Shown here: in pieces, positions 1 to 6,325 of the stretch
How positions within the stretch are numbered: position 1 is the first letter of the stretch
Layout of the letters: every line of letters starts with the position of its first letter
Assembly (NCBI GenBank): GCA_903906615.1
Contig: CAIVKT010000032.1
Coordinates: forward strand, 1-10,980
Direction of reading: 5' to 3'
Length of the DNA stretch: 10,980 nucleotides
Source: an uncultured Bacteroidota bacterium
GTDB lineage: Bacteria > Bacteroidota > Bacteroidia > Chitinophagales > Chitinophagaceae
Position numbers and translations under genes: made by a program
The notes under the pieces: generated by a model
Told to the model about the DNA's origin: nothing
Seen by the model: the letters and a program-made list of their open reading frames with translations, nothing else
Databases searched by the model: none

Positions 1-28
1 AATAATCCTGATACACCAGCCCACCTCA

Positions 29-396
29 CTAATCCCCTATCGGGTCTATACTCGCGGTTTCTACCATCAGCATTACGGTTTTATGAGGGGCGCGGGGGCG
101 GTGCATTACGCCCCTGGTGATGGTAACGCCCTGCATGGGCTCCAGCTCTATGGTCTTGTCTTCGAGGTCTATGAATAGCTTACCCTGAAGCACAAAGAAG
201 AACTCATCATCATTATCATGCTTGTGCCAGTGATACTCACCCTCTACTATGCCTATACGGGCCACACTGTCATTTATCTGCGTAAGTGTTTGGTGGAACC
301 AATTTTTTTATTCTCAGCCACGATCGCAGGTACATCTATCAGCTCCAGGTGACCGTACCTGATGTTCATTTGCTGGTTGTAATTGTATTCGGTCAT
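29..396 (-). pseudogene. Small single-domain cupin, frameshifted in an A7 run
   Basis: This is a cupin-fold protein of roughly 113-122 residues whose reading frame is broken once. The downstream part (from codon GTG at 265 to TAG at 29) carries cupin motif 1 as HKHDNDDEFFFVLQG, fitting HxH(x)4E(x)6G, and a partial motif 2 around GVTITRGVMHRPRA. The upstream part starts at ATG 396, or at an internal ATG 369, and reads MNIRYGHLELIDVPAIVAEN, a usual N-terminus for this family. It runs out of frame at seven T on the plus strand (303-309). One more base there would join the halves as ...AENKKNWFHQTLTQINDSVARIG. Metal-binding cupins of this size are often annotated as mannose-6-phosphate-isomerase-like, but no substrate can be read from the sequence. 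It starts 25 nt after the NHL gene stop and probably shares its transcript. It could be a true pseudogene, a sequencing indel, or a gene rescued by -1 slippage. Confidence 0.8.
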
Positions 397-421
397 GGCG
401 GGGGTTGTTTTGTGGTTATTA

Positions 422-1759
422 CTACTCTTTAATGATCTTCTTTATCATTCGGTTGCCCTCATCATCTATCAACTCCAGCAGGTTCATGCCTGTGGGTAAT
501 GCGCTTAACGAAATACTATTACTGCCTTCTTTTAGTGTGCCGTGTTGTAGTGTAGCGCCTACTATATTGTGTAGTTTGTAGTTTGTGGTTGTGGCTATGT
601 TGTCTATTTGGAGGACATCGCATGTAGGATTTGGATAAATATTTATGTTCGATATTGAATTGTCGTTTTTTACTTGTAAATAATCGCAGCGATTGTAAGT
701 GATTTTTCTTATGCGAAAATTGAATAAATCACTTACATAAATATTGCCGCAGCTATCTAGAGATACTCCTTCCGGAGAATAAATCTCTGCAGTAATTGCT
801 GTTTGGTTATCGCCATTATAGCCTCCTGTTCCGTTCCCGATAATTGTATTTATTATTCCATTGCTCGCCACCTGTCGCATTCGATTATTATTGTTATCTG
901 CGATAAAAACATTCTCGTATTTGTCAACTGCAACAGCAAACGGTGAATTTAAAACTGCATCAGTTGCAGGTCCACCATCTCCTGAAAACCCCGAAGCATT
1001 AGTTCCCGCTACCGTAATTACAATATTACTCGATTTAATTATTTTCCTGACTCTACTTGATGTTGCAAAATAGATGTTCCCTATGGCATCAGAACATATT
1101 CCCTCGGGAGATGCAATTAATGCAGCCGTAGCAGGCCCGTTATCACCTGAATCTATACTACCAACATTTGCAATTCCTGCATATGTGGAAATAATGCCAG
1201 TAGCAGTTACTTTCCTGATAATATTACTGCTTATCTCTGTAAAAAAAATATTACCAAAGGGATCGACACAAATTCCTGTCGGCCCATTTAAAGAAGCATT
1301 GGTTGCCATGCCCCCATCGCCGCTATGTCCAGATGTTCCATTTCCTGCTACTGTAGAAATTATGCCTGTGGCATTGTCTATTTTTCGAATTCTATTATTG
1401 TCAAGATCTGCGATATACAAATTACCAAAATCATCTGTAGCTACTCCAATCGGATTATTTAATTGCGCCAATGTTGCAGCTCCTCCATCACCTGAAAACC
1501 CGGATGTGCCAGTACCAGCTATTGTAGTGATCACTCCTGAATTAGAGACTTTTCGAATCTTATAGTTGCCTCTTTCTGAAAAAAAATAGTTCTCATTTTT
1601 ATCAAAAGTAGATAACGAAAACCCACCAATACTAGCGGATGTTGCTGGGCTTCCATCCCCCGAATCTCCACTAACTCCATTTCCCGCAAATGTTGAAATT
1701 ATCTGCGCCCGCAACACAAACGGCCCAAGAAACAAAAGCAGGAGTAATAGTCTTTTCAT
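422..1759 (-). CDS. Secreted six-bladed NHL-repeat beta-propeller with type IX sorting domain
   Basis: The product is a 445-residue protein exported by Sec and then probably carried across the outer membrane by the type IX system. Residues 1-19 (MKRLLLLLLFLGPFVLRAQ) are a signal peptide. Residues 20-357 are six consecutive repeats of 56-57 residues with the pattern IISTxAGNGTSGxSGDGGxAT...GNIYxxDxxNNRIRKI, which is NHL-type and predicts a closed six-bladed propeller. Residues 358-445 form a Por-type C-terminal sorting domain with IYPNPTCDVLQI, LPTGMNLLELID and a basic end (KKIIKE). I chose ATG 1759 because it gives the signal peptide directly; an upstream extension to 1855 would run through the inverted-repeat element. 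Codons favour A/T endings far more than the adjacent phosphatase gene, which suggests a different history. NHL propellers usually bind proteins or ligands, and no enzymatic residues are evident. No convincing promoter was found between 1760 and 1801. Confidence 0.88.
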   Translation of the reverse strand: MKRLLLLLLFLGPFVLRAQIISTFAGNGVSGDSGDGSPATSASIGGFSLSTFDKNENYFFSERGNYKIRKVSNSGVITTIAGTGTSGFSGDGGAATLAQLNNPIGVATDDFGNLYIADLDNNRIRKIDNATGIISTVAGNGTSGHSGDGGMATNASLNGPTGICVDPFGNIFFTEISSNIIRKVTATGIISTYAGIANVGSIDSGDNGPATAALIASPEGICSDAIGNIYFATSSRVRKIIKSSNIVITVAGTNASGFSGDGGPATDAVLNSPFAVAVDKYENVFIADNNNNRMRQVASNGIINTIIGNGTGGYNGDNQTAITAEIYSPEGVSLDSCGNIYVSDLFNFRIRKITYNRCDYLQVKNDNSISNINIYPNPTCDVLQIDNIATTTNYKLHNIVGATLQHGTLKEGSNSISLSALPTGMNLLELIDDEGNRMIKKIIKE

Positions 1760-1801
1760 TAGCGTAAGATGAAATATAAAACTACTGCATTTTTCTGAAT
1801 C

Positions 1802-1906
1802 GCGAGACCACCCCGACCCTAAAGGGGAAAGTTTGGTAATACACGTAGTGATCACAAAATATGACTGTTGGATAATTTCCCCCTTTAGGGTCGGGGTTGT
1901 ACTCGC
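1802..1906. repeat. Long inverted repeat with central palindrome (REP/MITE-like)
   Basis: Left arm 1802-1830 and right arm 1876-1906 are reverse complements apart from about one mismatch and two single-base gaps. Each contains the core CCCTTTAGGGTCGGGG or its complement. The 45-nt spacer holds a perfect 8-bp palindrome, GTGATCAC (1848-1855), close to the centre of symmetry. The element lies between the phosphatase stop and the NHL start on the same strand, so its RNA could fold into a long hairpin that terminates or protects the phosphatase transcript. No coding capacity and no clear target-site duplication is visible. Its size and symmetry resemble a non-autonomous repetitive element, but whether it recurs in the genome cannot be seen here. 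Confidence 0.75.
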
Positions 1907-1931
1907 AACAACAGAAGTAGCATTTACAATT

Positions 1932-3581
1932 CTACTGCACCACCGGCTTCGCTGTCACCTCCACTATAGGCTTGCCTATGCAGCCGTTGGGGGCTTGTAT
2001 GTGCAGCAGGGCGGCGAGGGTGGCGCTGATGTCGGTCATGTTTACCTGCCGGTCGGTTTCGCCCTTGGGTATGTGCCAGCCATACCATATGAGGGGTATG
2101 TGGGTGTCGTAGGGGTTCCAGCTACCGTGGGTCATGCCGGTGGTTCTGCCGCCATTGTCGTACCAGCCTGGGTTCAGCACCAGTTGTATGGCGCCGCTGC
2201 GGGCACGGTTGTAGCCATTGATAGCCATGCTGCGTATGGGCTCCGGCACAGCGGCGTGCGCCATGTTTTCCATGTCCATCACATAGGCTACCTCGGGGCG
2301 TTTATACATCCACGCGCATATGGCCTGCTTTATCTTGTCGCGGTCCAGTTGGGCGGCAGCAAGCATCGGCTCATTCAAAAACACCTGGTAGTTCACAATG
2401 CCATTCACTATAGAGTCCTTGCCAAACTGTGCTTTCAGTGCGACATTCAGGTCAGCAGCAGTGTTCACATAAAATACGCCAGCGGGTATATCTTTATCCG
2501 CCAGAAATTCGGCATTGTGTGCGCCACCATGGTCGGCAGTAAGGAAGAAGAGGTAGTTGTTGCGGCCATACTGCTTATCGAGGTAGTTGAGCAGGTCGGC
2601 TATCTCGCGGTCCAGGCGCAGGTACAGGTCCTCCGTCTCTATAGAGTTGGGGGCAAACTGGTGGCCCACATAGTCGCTGCACGAGAGGCTCAACGCCATA
2701 AAGTCGGCCTGGTCGCCCATGCCCATCTGCTCGCCTTCCAGGCAGGCCTTGGCCATCATTATAGAGTAGGTATTGCCGGCAGGCGTAGCGCGGATGACCT
2801 GGTAGCGGTCGCTATCAGCCAGCGAATCAAATGAATGGGGGAATACCGGGGCTTTCTCGCCCTTGAATGGCTTTTCGTAGTTATTTGCATCGGTAGTGCT
2901 CTGCACATACTCGCCTGGGGGCAGCAGCAACTGCCAGCCCTGCTTCACGAGGCTGTCGCCCGCCTTGCGCTTATTAAATGCCTGCAGCCATGCGGGGTTC
3001 TGGTTGGGGTAATAGCTGCTGGTGGCAAAGGTGCCGTTCTTATCGTTGTACCAATAAGCGGCATTGGCCAGGTGACCCGCGGGCAATATGCTGCCCCTGT
3101 CTTTTATAGATACGCCATATACCTTGGAGCGCAGGTTGGTAGCCAGGCGCAGCTCATCGGTAATGGTAGTAACGAGCAGGTGTGCCGGGCTGTAGGATGG
3201 CGCATTGGTGGCATCGCCCACCAGGTGCACGGTGGGGTCATCCACGCAGTAGCTGTTGCTGCCCGTGGCGTTATCAATCCAGTTGTTGCCCGCTATGCCG
3301 TGTATGGAGGGTACCGAGCCGGTGTATATGCAGCTGTGGCCGGGAGCGGTGTTGGCAGGCAGGTAGTTCACATTGGTGTTCTGGCAGTTGTAGCCCTCGC
3401 GCATCAGGCGTTTAAAACCGTCATTGCCGTACTTGTCGTAGTAGCGGTATAGATAGTCCCAGCGCATCTGGTCTATCACCAGGCCGAAGACCAGCTTCGG
3501 CCTTTTCACTGCATCCGGCTTGTGCGTACACGACGATAACCCGATTATTAACAAAATAATAAACAGCCTGAAAACCCTCAT
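1932..3581 (-). CDS. pafA: PafA-type alkaline phosphatase, lipoprotein
   Basis: The product is a 549-residue phosphate-irrepressible alkaline phosphatase of the PafA type, hydrolysing phosphomonoesters outside the cytoplasm to release phosphate. The N-terminus MRVFRLFIILLIIGLSSC is a lipoprotein signal with lipobox LSSC, so Cys18 should be lipidated. All catalytic positions of the family are recognisable: Asp37 (VIDQM), nucleophile Thr78 (NTAPGH), the Asn99/Asn100 pair, Lys160 and Arg162 (KDR), Asp303 and His307 (SDYVGH), Asp350-His351 (TADHGG) and His485 (MTHGSW). A threonine nucleophile with a Lys/Arg/Asn phosphate clamp separates PafA from PhoA. Length and residue spacing match the characterised PafA closely, so it should be active. 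A good Bacteroidota promoter lies just upstream, and the gene is divergent from the PLP-enzyme gene. Codons are GC-ending, which creates long open antisense frames. Confidence 0.93.
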   Translation of the reverse strand: MRVFRLFIILLIIGLSSCTHKPDAVKRPKLVFGLVIDQMRWDYLYRYYDKYGNDGFKRLMREGYNCQNTNVNYLPANTAPGHSCIYTGSVPSIHGIAGNNWIDNATGSNSYCVDDPTVHLVGDATNAPSYSPAHLLVTTITDELRLATNLRSKVYGVSIKDRGSILPAGHLANAAYWYNDKNGTFATSSYYPNQNPAWLQAFNKRKAGDSLVKQGWQLLLPPGEYVQSTTDANNYEKPFKGEKAPVFPHSFDSLADSDRYQVIRATPAGNTYSIMMAKACLEGEQMGMGDQADFMALSLSCSDYVGHQFAPNSIETEDLYLRLDREIADLLNYLDKQYGRNNYLFFLTADHGGAHNAEFLADKDIPAGVFYVNTAADLNVALKAQFGKDSIVNGIVNYQVFLNEPMLAAAQLDRDKIKQAICAWMYKRPEVAYVMDMENMAHAAVPEPIRSMAINGYNRARSGAIQLVLNPGWYDNGGRTTGMTHGSWNPYDTHIPLIWYGWHIPKGETDRQVNMTDISATLAALLHIQAPNGCIGKPIVEVTAKPVVQ

Positions 3582-3601
3582 TGTAGTAGTTTTTTGGTCC
3601 T

Positions 3602-3632
3602 TAAAGGTAAAATAATGAATATATGCTGCAAA
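3602..3632 (-). promoter_or_regulatory. Bacteroidota-type promoter of pafA
   Basis: Read on the minus strand, TTTG (3632-3629) is followed by exactly 19 nt and then TACCTTTA (3609-3602). This matches the Bacteroidota housekeeping consensus TTTG-N19-TAnnTTTG except for the last base. The -7 box ends 20 nt before the ATG at 3581, implying a short leader. No operator-like palindrome was seen beside it. Confidence 0.6.
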
Positions 3633-3689
3633 AGTGCAACTTATACGATGAACGGACAGTTATATTTTCATTAATTTCGCCTCTCGACC

Positions 3690-3723
3690 AGTTAATTAGT
3701 TAAAGAAGTTAATTGGTTAAAAA
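3690..3723. repeat. Two tandem 17-nt AGTTAATT-type repeats
   Basis: AGTTAATTAGTTAAAGA (3690-3706) is followed directly by AGTTAATTGGTTAAAAA (3707-3723), with 15 of 17 bases identical. Each 17-mer is made of two 8-9 nt half units of the form (A/G)GTTAANN. A decayed extra unit, GGTAAAAAG, fills 3724-3732 and joins the array to the heptamer repeats that follow. Confidence 0.8.
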
Positions 3724-3732
3724 GGTAAAAAG

Positions 3733-3788
3733 ACTAACAACTAAAGACTAACGACTATCTACTAACAACTAACGACTAAATACTAAAA
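3733..3788 (+). repeat. Eight tandem heptamers ACTAANN abutting a start codon
   Basis: The units are ACTAACA, ACTAAAG, ACTAACG, ACTATCT, ACTAACA, ACTAACG, ACTAAAT and ACTAAAA: eight in-register copies over 56 nt. The array ends one base before the ATG at 3790. Seven of the eight contain TAA, and because seven is not a multiple of three the stops fall in all three frames, so no upstream translation can read into the gene. The array occupies the position of the ribosome-binding region. Copy number could alter leader length or initiation. Confidence 0.85.
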
Positions 3789-3789
3789 G

Positions 3790-5040
3790 ATGGACATATT
3801 CGCAAAGTTTGAGAACAGATTAGGGCCAATAGGAGATTACGCAGAGAAATCGCCGGGTTATTTCGCATTCCCTAAGCTGGAAGGTGAAATAGGCAACCGC
3901 ATGAAATTCCGCGGCAAAGAAAAGATAGTATGGAGCCTCAATAACTACCTGGGCCTGGCCAACCACCCCGAAGTGCGCAAGGCTGATGCCGATGCTGCTG
4001 CCAAGTACGGACTGGCATCGCCAATGGGCGCGCGTATGATGAGCGGCAACTCGGATATACATGACCAGCTTGAAAAAGAACTGGCCGAATTTGTAGGCAA
4101 AGAAAGCGCTATGCTCGTCAACTTTGGCTACCAGGGCATGGTATCGGCAATAGATACGCTCTGCGGCCGCCACGATGTGGTGGTGTATGACGCAGAATCT
4201 CATGCCTGCATCATAGATGGCCTGCGCCTGATACCAAGTCACCGCTATGTATACAAGCACAATGATATAGCCGACTGCGATAAGCAACTGGCACGCGCCA
4301 CCGAGCTGGTAAAGAAAACCGGCGGTGGTATACTGGTGATCACAGAAGGTGTATTCGGTATGAGCGGCAACCAAGGCAAGATCAGGGAGCTGGCTGTGCT
4401 GCGCGAAAAATATGAGTTCCGCCTTTTTGTGGACGATGCGCATGGCTTCGGTACCATGGGCAAAACAGGTGCAGGCATAGGCGATGAACAAAACTGCATT
4501 GAAGATATAGACATCTACTTCTCTACTTTCGCCAAGTCTATGGCCAGCATTGGCGGCTTTTTGGCAGCTGATAAAAAGATACTCACCTTCCTGCGCTACA
4601 ACATACGCTCGCAGATATACGCCAAGTCATTACCACTGGCATTTGTAGCCGGCAATCTGAAGCGCCTTGAATTACTGAGGGGCAAACCCGAGCTGCGCGA
4701 AAAGCTGTGGCACAATGTACGCCGCCTGCAGGATGGCTTCCGCAAAGCGGGCTTCGACCTGGGCACTACTAATACTCCGGTAACGCCTGTATTCATGAAG
4801 GGTGGCCTGTACGATGCTGTGCAACTTACCTACGATATGCGCGAGAATTACAACATCTTCTGCTCGGTGATCGTGTACCCTGTTATCCCTAAAGGACAGA
4901 TAGAGCTGCGCATCATACCCACAGCAGCACATACCGACCAGGACATAGATGAAACACTGGCCGCCTTCGCAGCAGTGCGCGAGAAACTGGAACACAAACT
5001 ATATCCTCAGGAAATGCCGAATGTGGGCGTGCCTGCGTAG
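3790..5040 (+). CDS. Alpha-oxoamine synthase (serine palmitoyltransferase / KBL / AONS family)
   Basis: The product is a 416-residue PLP-dependent enzyme, fold type I. It should condense an amino acid with an acyl-CoA and release CO2 and CoA. Visible landmarks are NNYLGLANHP (51-60), His138 in SHACIIDG stacking on the cofactor, EGVFGMSG (186-193), Asp215 and His218 in VDDAHGFG, the Schiff-base Lys249 in STFAKSMASIGGF, and Arg374 in LRIIPTAAHT, probably for the substrate carboxylate. Length is normal for the family. Serine palmitoyltransferase, which starts sphingolipid synthesis in Bacteroidota, is a reasonable guess. 2-amino-3-ketobutyrate CoA ligase and 8-amino-7-oxononanoate synthase cannot be excluded from sequence, and no biotin, threonine or sphingolipid partner genes lie nearby. 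The ATG follows the heptamer array by one base with no Shine-Dalgarno sequence. A hairpin terminator follows 36 nt after the stop, so it is probably monocistronic. Confidence 0.9.
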   Translation: MDIFAKFENRLGPIGDYAEKSPGYFAFPKLEGEIGNRMKFRGKEKIVWSLNNYLGLANHPEVRKADADAAAKYGLASPMGARMMSGNSDIHDQLEKELAEFVGKESAMLVNFGYQGMVSAIDTLCGRHDVVVYDAESHACIIDGLRLIPSHRYVYKHNDIADCDKQLARATELVKKTGGGILVITEGVFGMSGNQGKIRELAVLREKYEFRLFVDDAHGFGTMGKTGAGIGDEQNCIEDIDIYFSTFAKSMASIGGFLAADKKILTFLRYNIRSQIYAKSLPLAFVAGNLKRLELLRGKPELREKLWHNVRRLQDGFRKAGFDLGTTNTPVTPVFMKGGLYDAVQLTYDMRENYNIFCSVIVYPVIPKGQIELRIIPTAAHTDQDIDETLAAFAAVREKLEHKLYPQEMPNVGVPA

Positions 5041-5041
5041 T

Positions 5042-5074
5042 AGGTTGAAAAGTTGATAGGTTGATAAGTTTTAT
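5042..5074. repeat. Short AGGTTGAT-type tandem array
   Basis: Units AGGTTGAAA, AGTTGAT, AGGTTGAT and a decayed AAGTTTTAT follow each other directly after the stop codon of the PLP enzyme. They share the alternating AGTTnA/GGTTnA pattern with the 17-mers upstream of the same gene. The array ends three bases before the terminator stem. Confidence 0.6.
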
Positions 5075-5076
5075 AG

Positions 5077-5108
5077 CAAAAGCCCTGTGATTTTTCGCAG
5101 GGCTTTTG
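5077..5108 (+). terminator. Intrinsic terminator after the PLP-enzyme gene
   Basis: The perfect 11-bp arms CAAAAGCCCTG (5077-5087) and CAGGGCTTTTG (5098-5108) are extended inward by a T-G wobble and a G-C pair, leaving an ATTTTT loop. The run of T in the distal arm plus TAATTTT afterwards supplies a U-tract. The A-rich proximal arm may let it work in both directions, but no gene converges on it. Confidence 0.82.
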
Positions 5109-5116
5109 TAATTTTG
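5086..5116 (+). promoter_or_regulatory. Candidate promoter overlapping the terminator
   Basis: TAATTTTG (5109-5116) fits the -7 consensus TAnnTTTG exactly. Nineteen nt upstream is TGTG (5086-5089), three of four bases of the -33 TTTG. The -33 half lies inside the terminator hairpin. Transcription would begin at or within a few bases of the ATG at 5121, implying a leaderless or nearly leaderless mRNA. Confidence 0.4.
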
Positions 5117-5120
5117 AAGT

Positions 5121-5342
5121 ATGTCCCCGGAAATAAGAAATATAGAATTCCTGAACAGTTCTATTATGTTTGTGCATCTTACCAATGACAGGACCTTCCT
5201 GGTACCCCTTGAACAATTCAAAGATATTCAGTCGTTAACACCCTTACAAAAGAAAGAGTTTGAGATCATTGATGGCACTAATCTTTCTTTCCTGGATATT
5301 GATGAAGTTTATCGCCTGGCCGAATTAACAGGTATCGAATAA
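5121..5342 (+). CDS. DUF2442-type small protein
   Basis: The product is a 73-residue soluble protein. The segment FVHLTNDRTFLVPLEQFKDI, followed by LTPLQKKEFEII and then LSFLDIDE, matches the usual DUF2442 layout: strand-rich start, 'DGR...VPL..FP.L..AT..q...w.li', then 'i.wp.lDEd'. The function of this family is not established. Members are often encoded beside a DUF4160 partner, suggesting a toxin-antitoxin-like or regulatory pair, but no DUF4160 gene is present here, so this copy is solitary. The start at 5121 is preferred over the internal ATG 5166 because the latter would cut into the first conserved strand. There is no leader room for a ribosome-binding site downstream of the candidate promoter. 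The RmlD-like gene follows after 59 nt on the same strand. Confidence 0.78.
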   Translation: MSPEIRNIEFLNSSIMFVHLTNDRTFLVPLEQFKDIQSLTPLQKKEFEIIDGTNLSFLDIDEVYRLAELTGIE

Positions 5343-5373
5343 CAGGCCAATACCTTCCTTGCTAAATGCTTTG

Positions 5374-5381
5374 TATCTTAG
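5374..5381 (+). promoter_or_regulatory. Possible -7 box (TATCTTAG) of the RmlD-like gene
   Basis: TATCTTAG lies 20 nt before the ATG at 5402 and resembles TAnnTTTG with one mismatch, the same variant seen upstream of the SBBP gene (TACCTTAG). No TTTG lies at the expected -33 distance, so this is weak. Co-transcription with the DUF2442 gene is the alternative. Confidence 0.22.
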
Positions 5382-5401
5382 CCCCATAATCAGGCTTTTC
5401 A

Positions 5402-6289
5402 ATGAAAGTATTTATCTCCGGTGCATCGGGCCTTGTGGGCGGCAATTGTTTAAAACATTTTACAGAACAGGGCTGGGATGCTGTAGGCTCTTACTACTCC
5501 TACCCTACTGATAACACTGTGTTTTATGACACCCTGGTGCCCGGCAACCCGGATAACTTTGATGTGGTGGCATTCGGGCCCGATGTGATCGTACATTGCG
5601 GCGCGCTTACCCATGTAGACTATTGCGAGACCCACGCGCAGGAAAGCTATGAAAAAACTGTGCAAAGCACCATCAACCTGATAGCATTGGCCAAACAATG
5701 CAACGCAAAGTTGGTGTATATCTCTACCGACTATGTATTTGACGGCAAGCATGGCCCCTACCTCGAGGATGCACCTGTGAACCCGATAAGTGTTTATGCC
5801 CGCCACAAATTAGAGGCAGAGCAACTGGCGCTACAGGAAATACCCAATACCCTGGTGCTGCGTGTAACGAATGTATATGGCAATGAAGTAAGAGGCAAGA
5901 ATTTTGTCGCCCGTATTGTAGATCAATGTGTGAATAAGCAGAAACTAACTTTAAAACTACCCTACGACCAATATGCATCGCCCGCCAATGCCTGGGATAT
6001 AGCGCGTGCCATGTTTGTATTGCTGAGGGATAGCAAGCAGGGCATCTACAATATAGGCAGCACAGATTATGTGAACCGTGTGGAACTGGCGCTACGGGTA
6101 CTCAGCTACTTCCCCAACGCCGAATACGACCTCATACCCATCAGCACGGCAGATATGCAGCAACCCGCCGCACGCCCATTGCTTGGTGGTTTTGTGAAAA
6201 TGAAATTCAGCAACGAATACCCCGAATTCCTTTTCGGCAACATAGATAGCTATATGAAAGAAGCACTGGCTAATGCCAATGCTTCCTGA
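5402..6289 (+). CDS. RmlD-like sugar-nucleotide reductase (extended SDR)
   Basis: The product is a 295-residue NAD(P)-dependent short-chain dehydrogenase of the dTDP-4-dehydrorhamnose reductase (RmlD) subfamily. Features in order: Rossmann glycine motif GASGLVG (7-13); CGALTHVDYCE (66-76), typical of RmlD; STDYVFDGKHGPY (108-120); catalytic Tyr132 and Lys136 in YARHK with the upstream Ser/Thr at 108-109; and LRVTNVYG (153-160). RmlD reduces dTDP-6-deoxy-L-lyxo-4-hexulose to dTDP-L-rhamnose in the cytoplasm. Without rmlA, rmlB or rmlC nearby the true substrate is uncertain, and homologues act in other deoxysugar and envelope glycan pathways or as regulatory subunits. Length is normal. It converges on the small membrane-protein gene, with 70 nt between the two stops. 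Confidence 0.85.
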   Translation: MKVFISGASGLVGGNCLKHFTEQGWDAVGSYYSYPTDNTVFYDTLVPGNPDNFDVVAFGPDVIVHCGALTHVDYCETHAQESYEKTVQSTINLIALAKQCNAKLVYISTDYVFDGKHGPYLEDAPVNPISVYARHKLEAEQLALQEIPNTLVLRVTNVYGNEVRGKNFVARIVDQCVNKQKLTLKLPYDQYASPANAWDIARAMFVLLRDSKQGIYNIGSTDYVNRVELALRVLSYFPNAEYDLIPISTADMQQPAARPLLGGFVKMKFSNEYPEFLFGNIDSYMKEALANANAS

Positions 6290-6325
6290 TCAGAACAAAC
6301 AATCTATACAGCCTTTATTCGAGGT

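Noticed and set aside
861..1565. Plus-strand frames opposite the NHL gene with repeated PPSPENP-like text
   Set aside because: The apparent repeats are the complement of the NHL repeats in the real gene and have no independent meaning.
1760..1855. Upstream extension of the NHL protein by 32 residues
   Set aside because: It would put non-hydrophobic sequence encoded by the inverted-repeat element before the signal peptide. ATG 1759 begins exactly at the signal sequence.
1833..3452. Two long open frames on the plus strand (1833-2834 and 2835-3452) opposite pafA
   Set aside because: They are antisense to a gene with a complete active site. Their translations are low-complexity Val/Ala/Gly/His-rich text, as expected from reading GC-ending codons backwards. 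No motif or start context supports them.
3672..3679. TAATTTCG as a -7 box for the PLP-enzyme gene
   Set aside because: It fits TAnnTTTG with one mismatch, but no TTTG-like element lies 18-20 nt upstream. The true start could also be inside the repeat arrays, so I did not call it.
3690..3788. CRISPR-like or iteron-like reading of the repeat arrays
   Set aside because: Units are 7-17 nt with no unique spacers, no cas genes and no replication gene nearby. They are simple tandem repeats.
3820..5221. Minus-strand frames opposite the PLP-enzyme gene (3820-4491, 4672-4995, 4913-5221 and others)
   Set aside because: The sense frame has every family landmark, while the antisense products show no recognisable domain and overlap each other.
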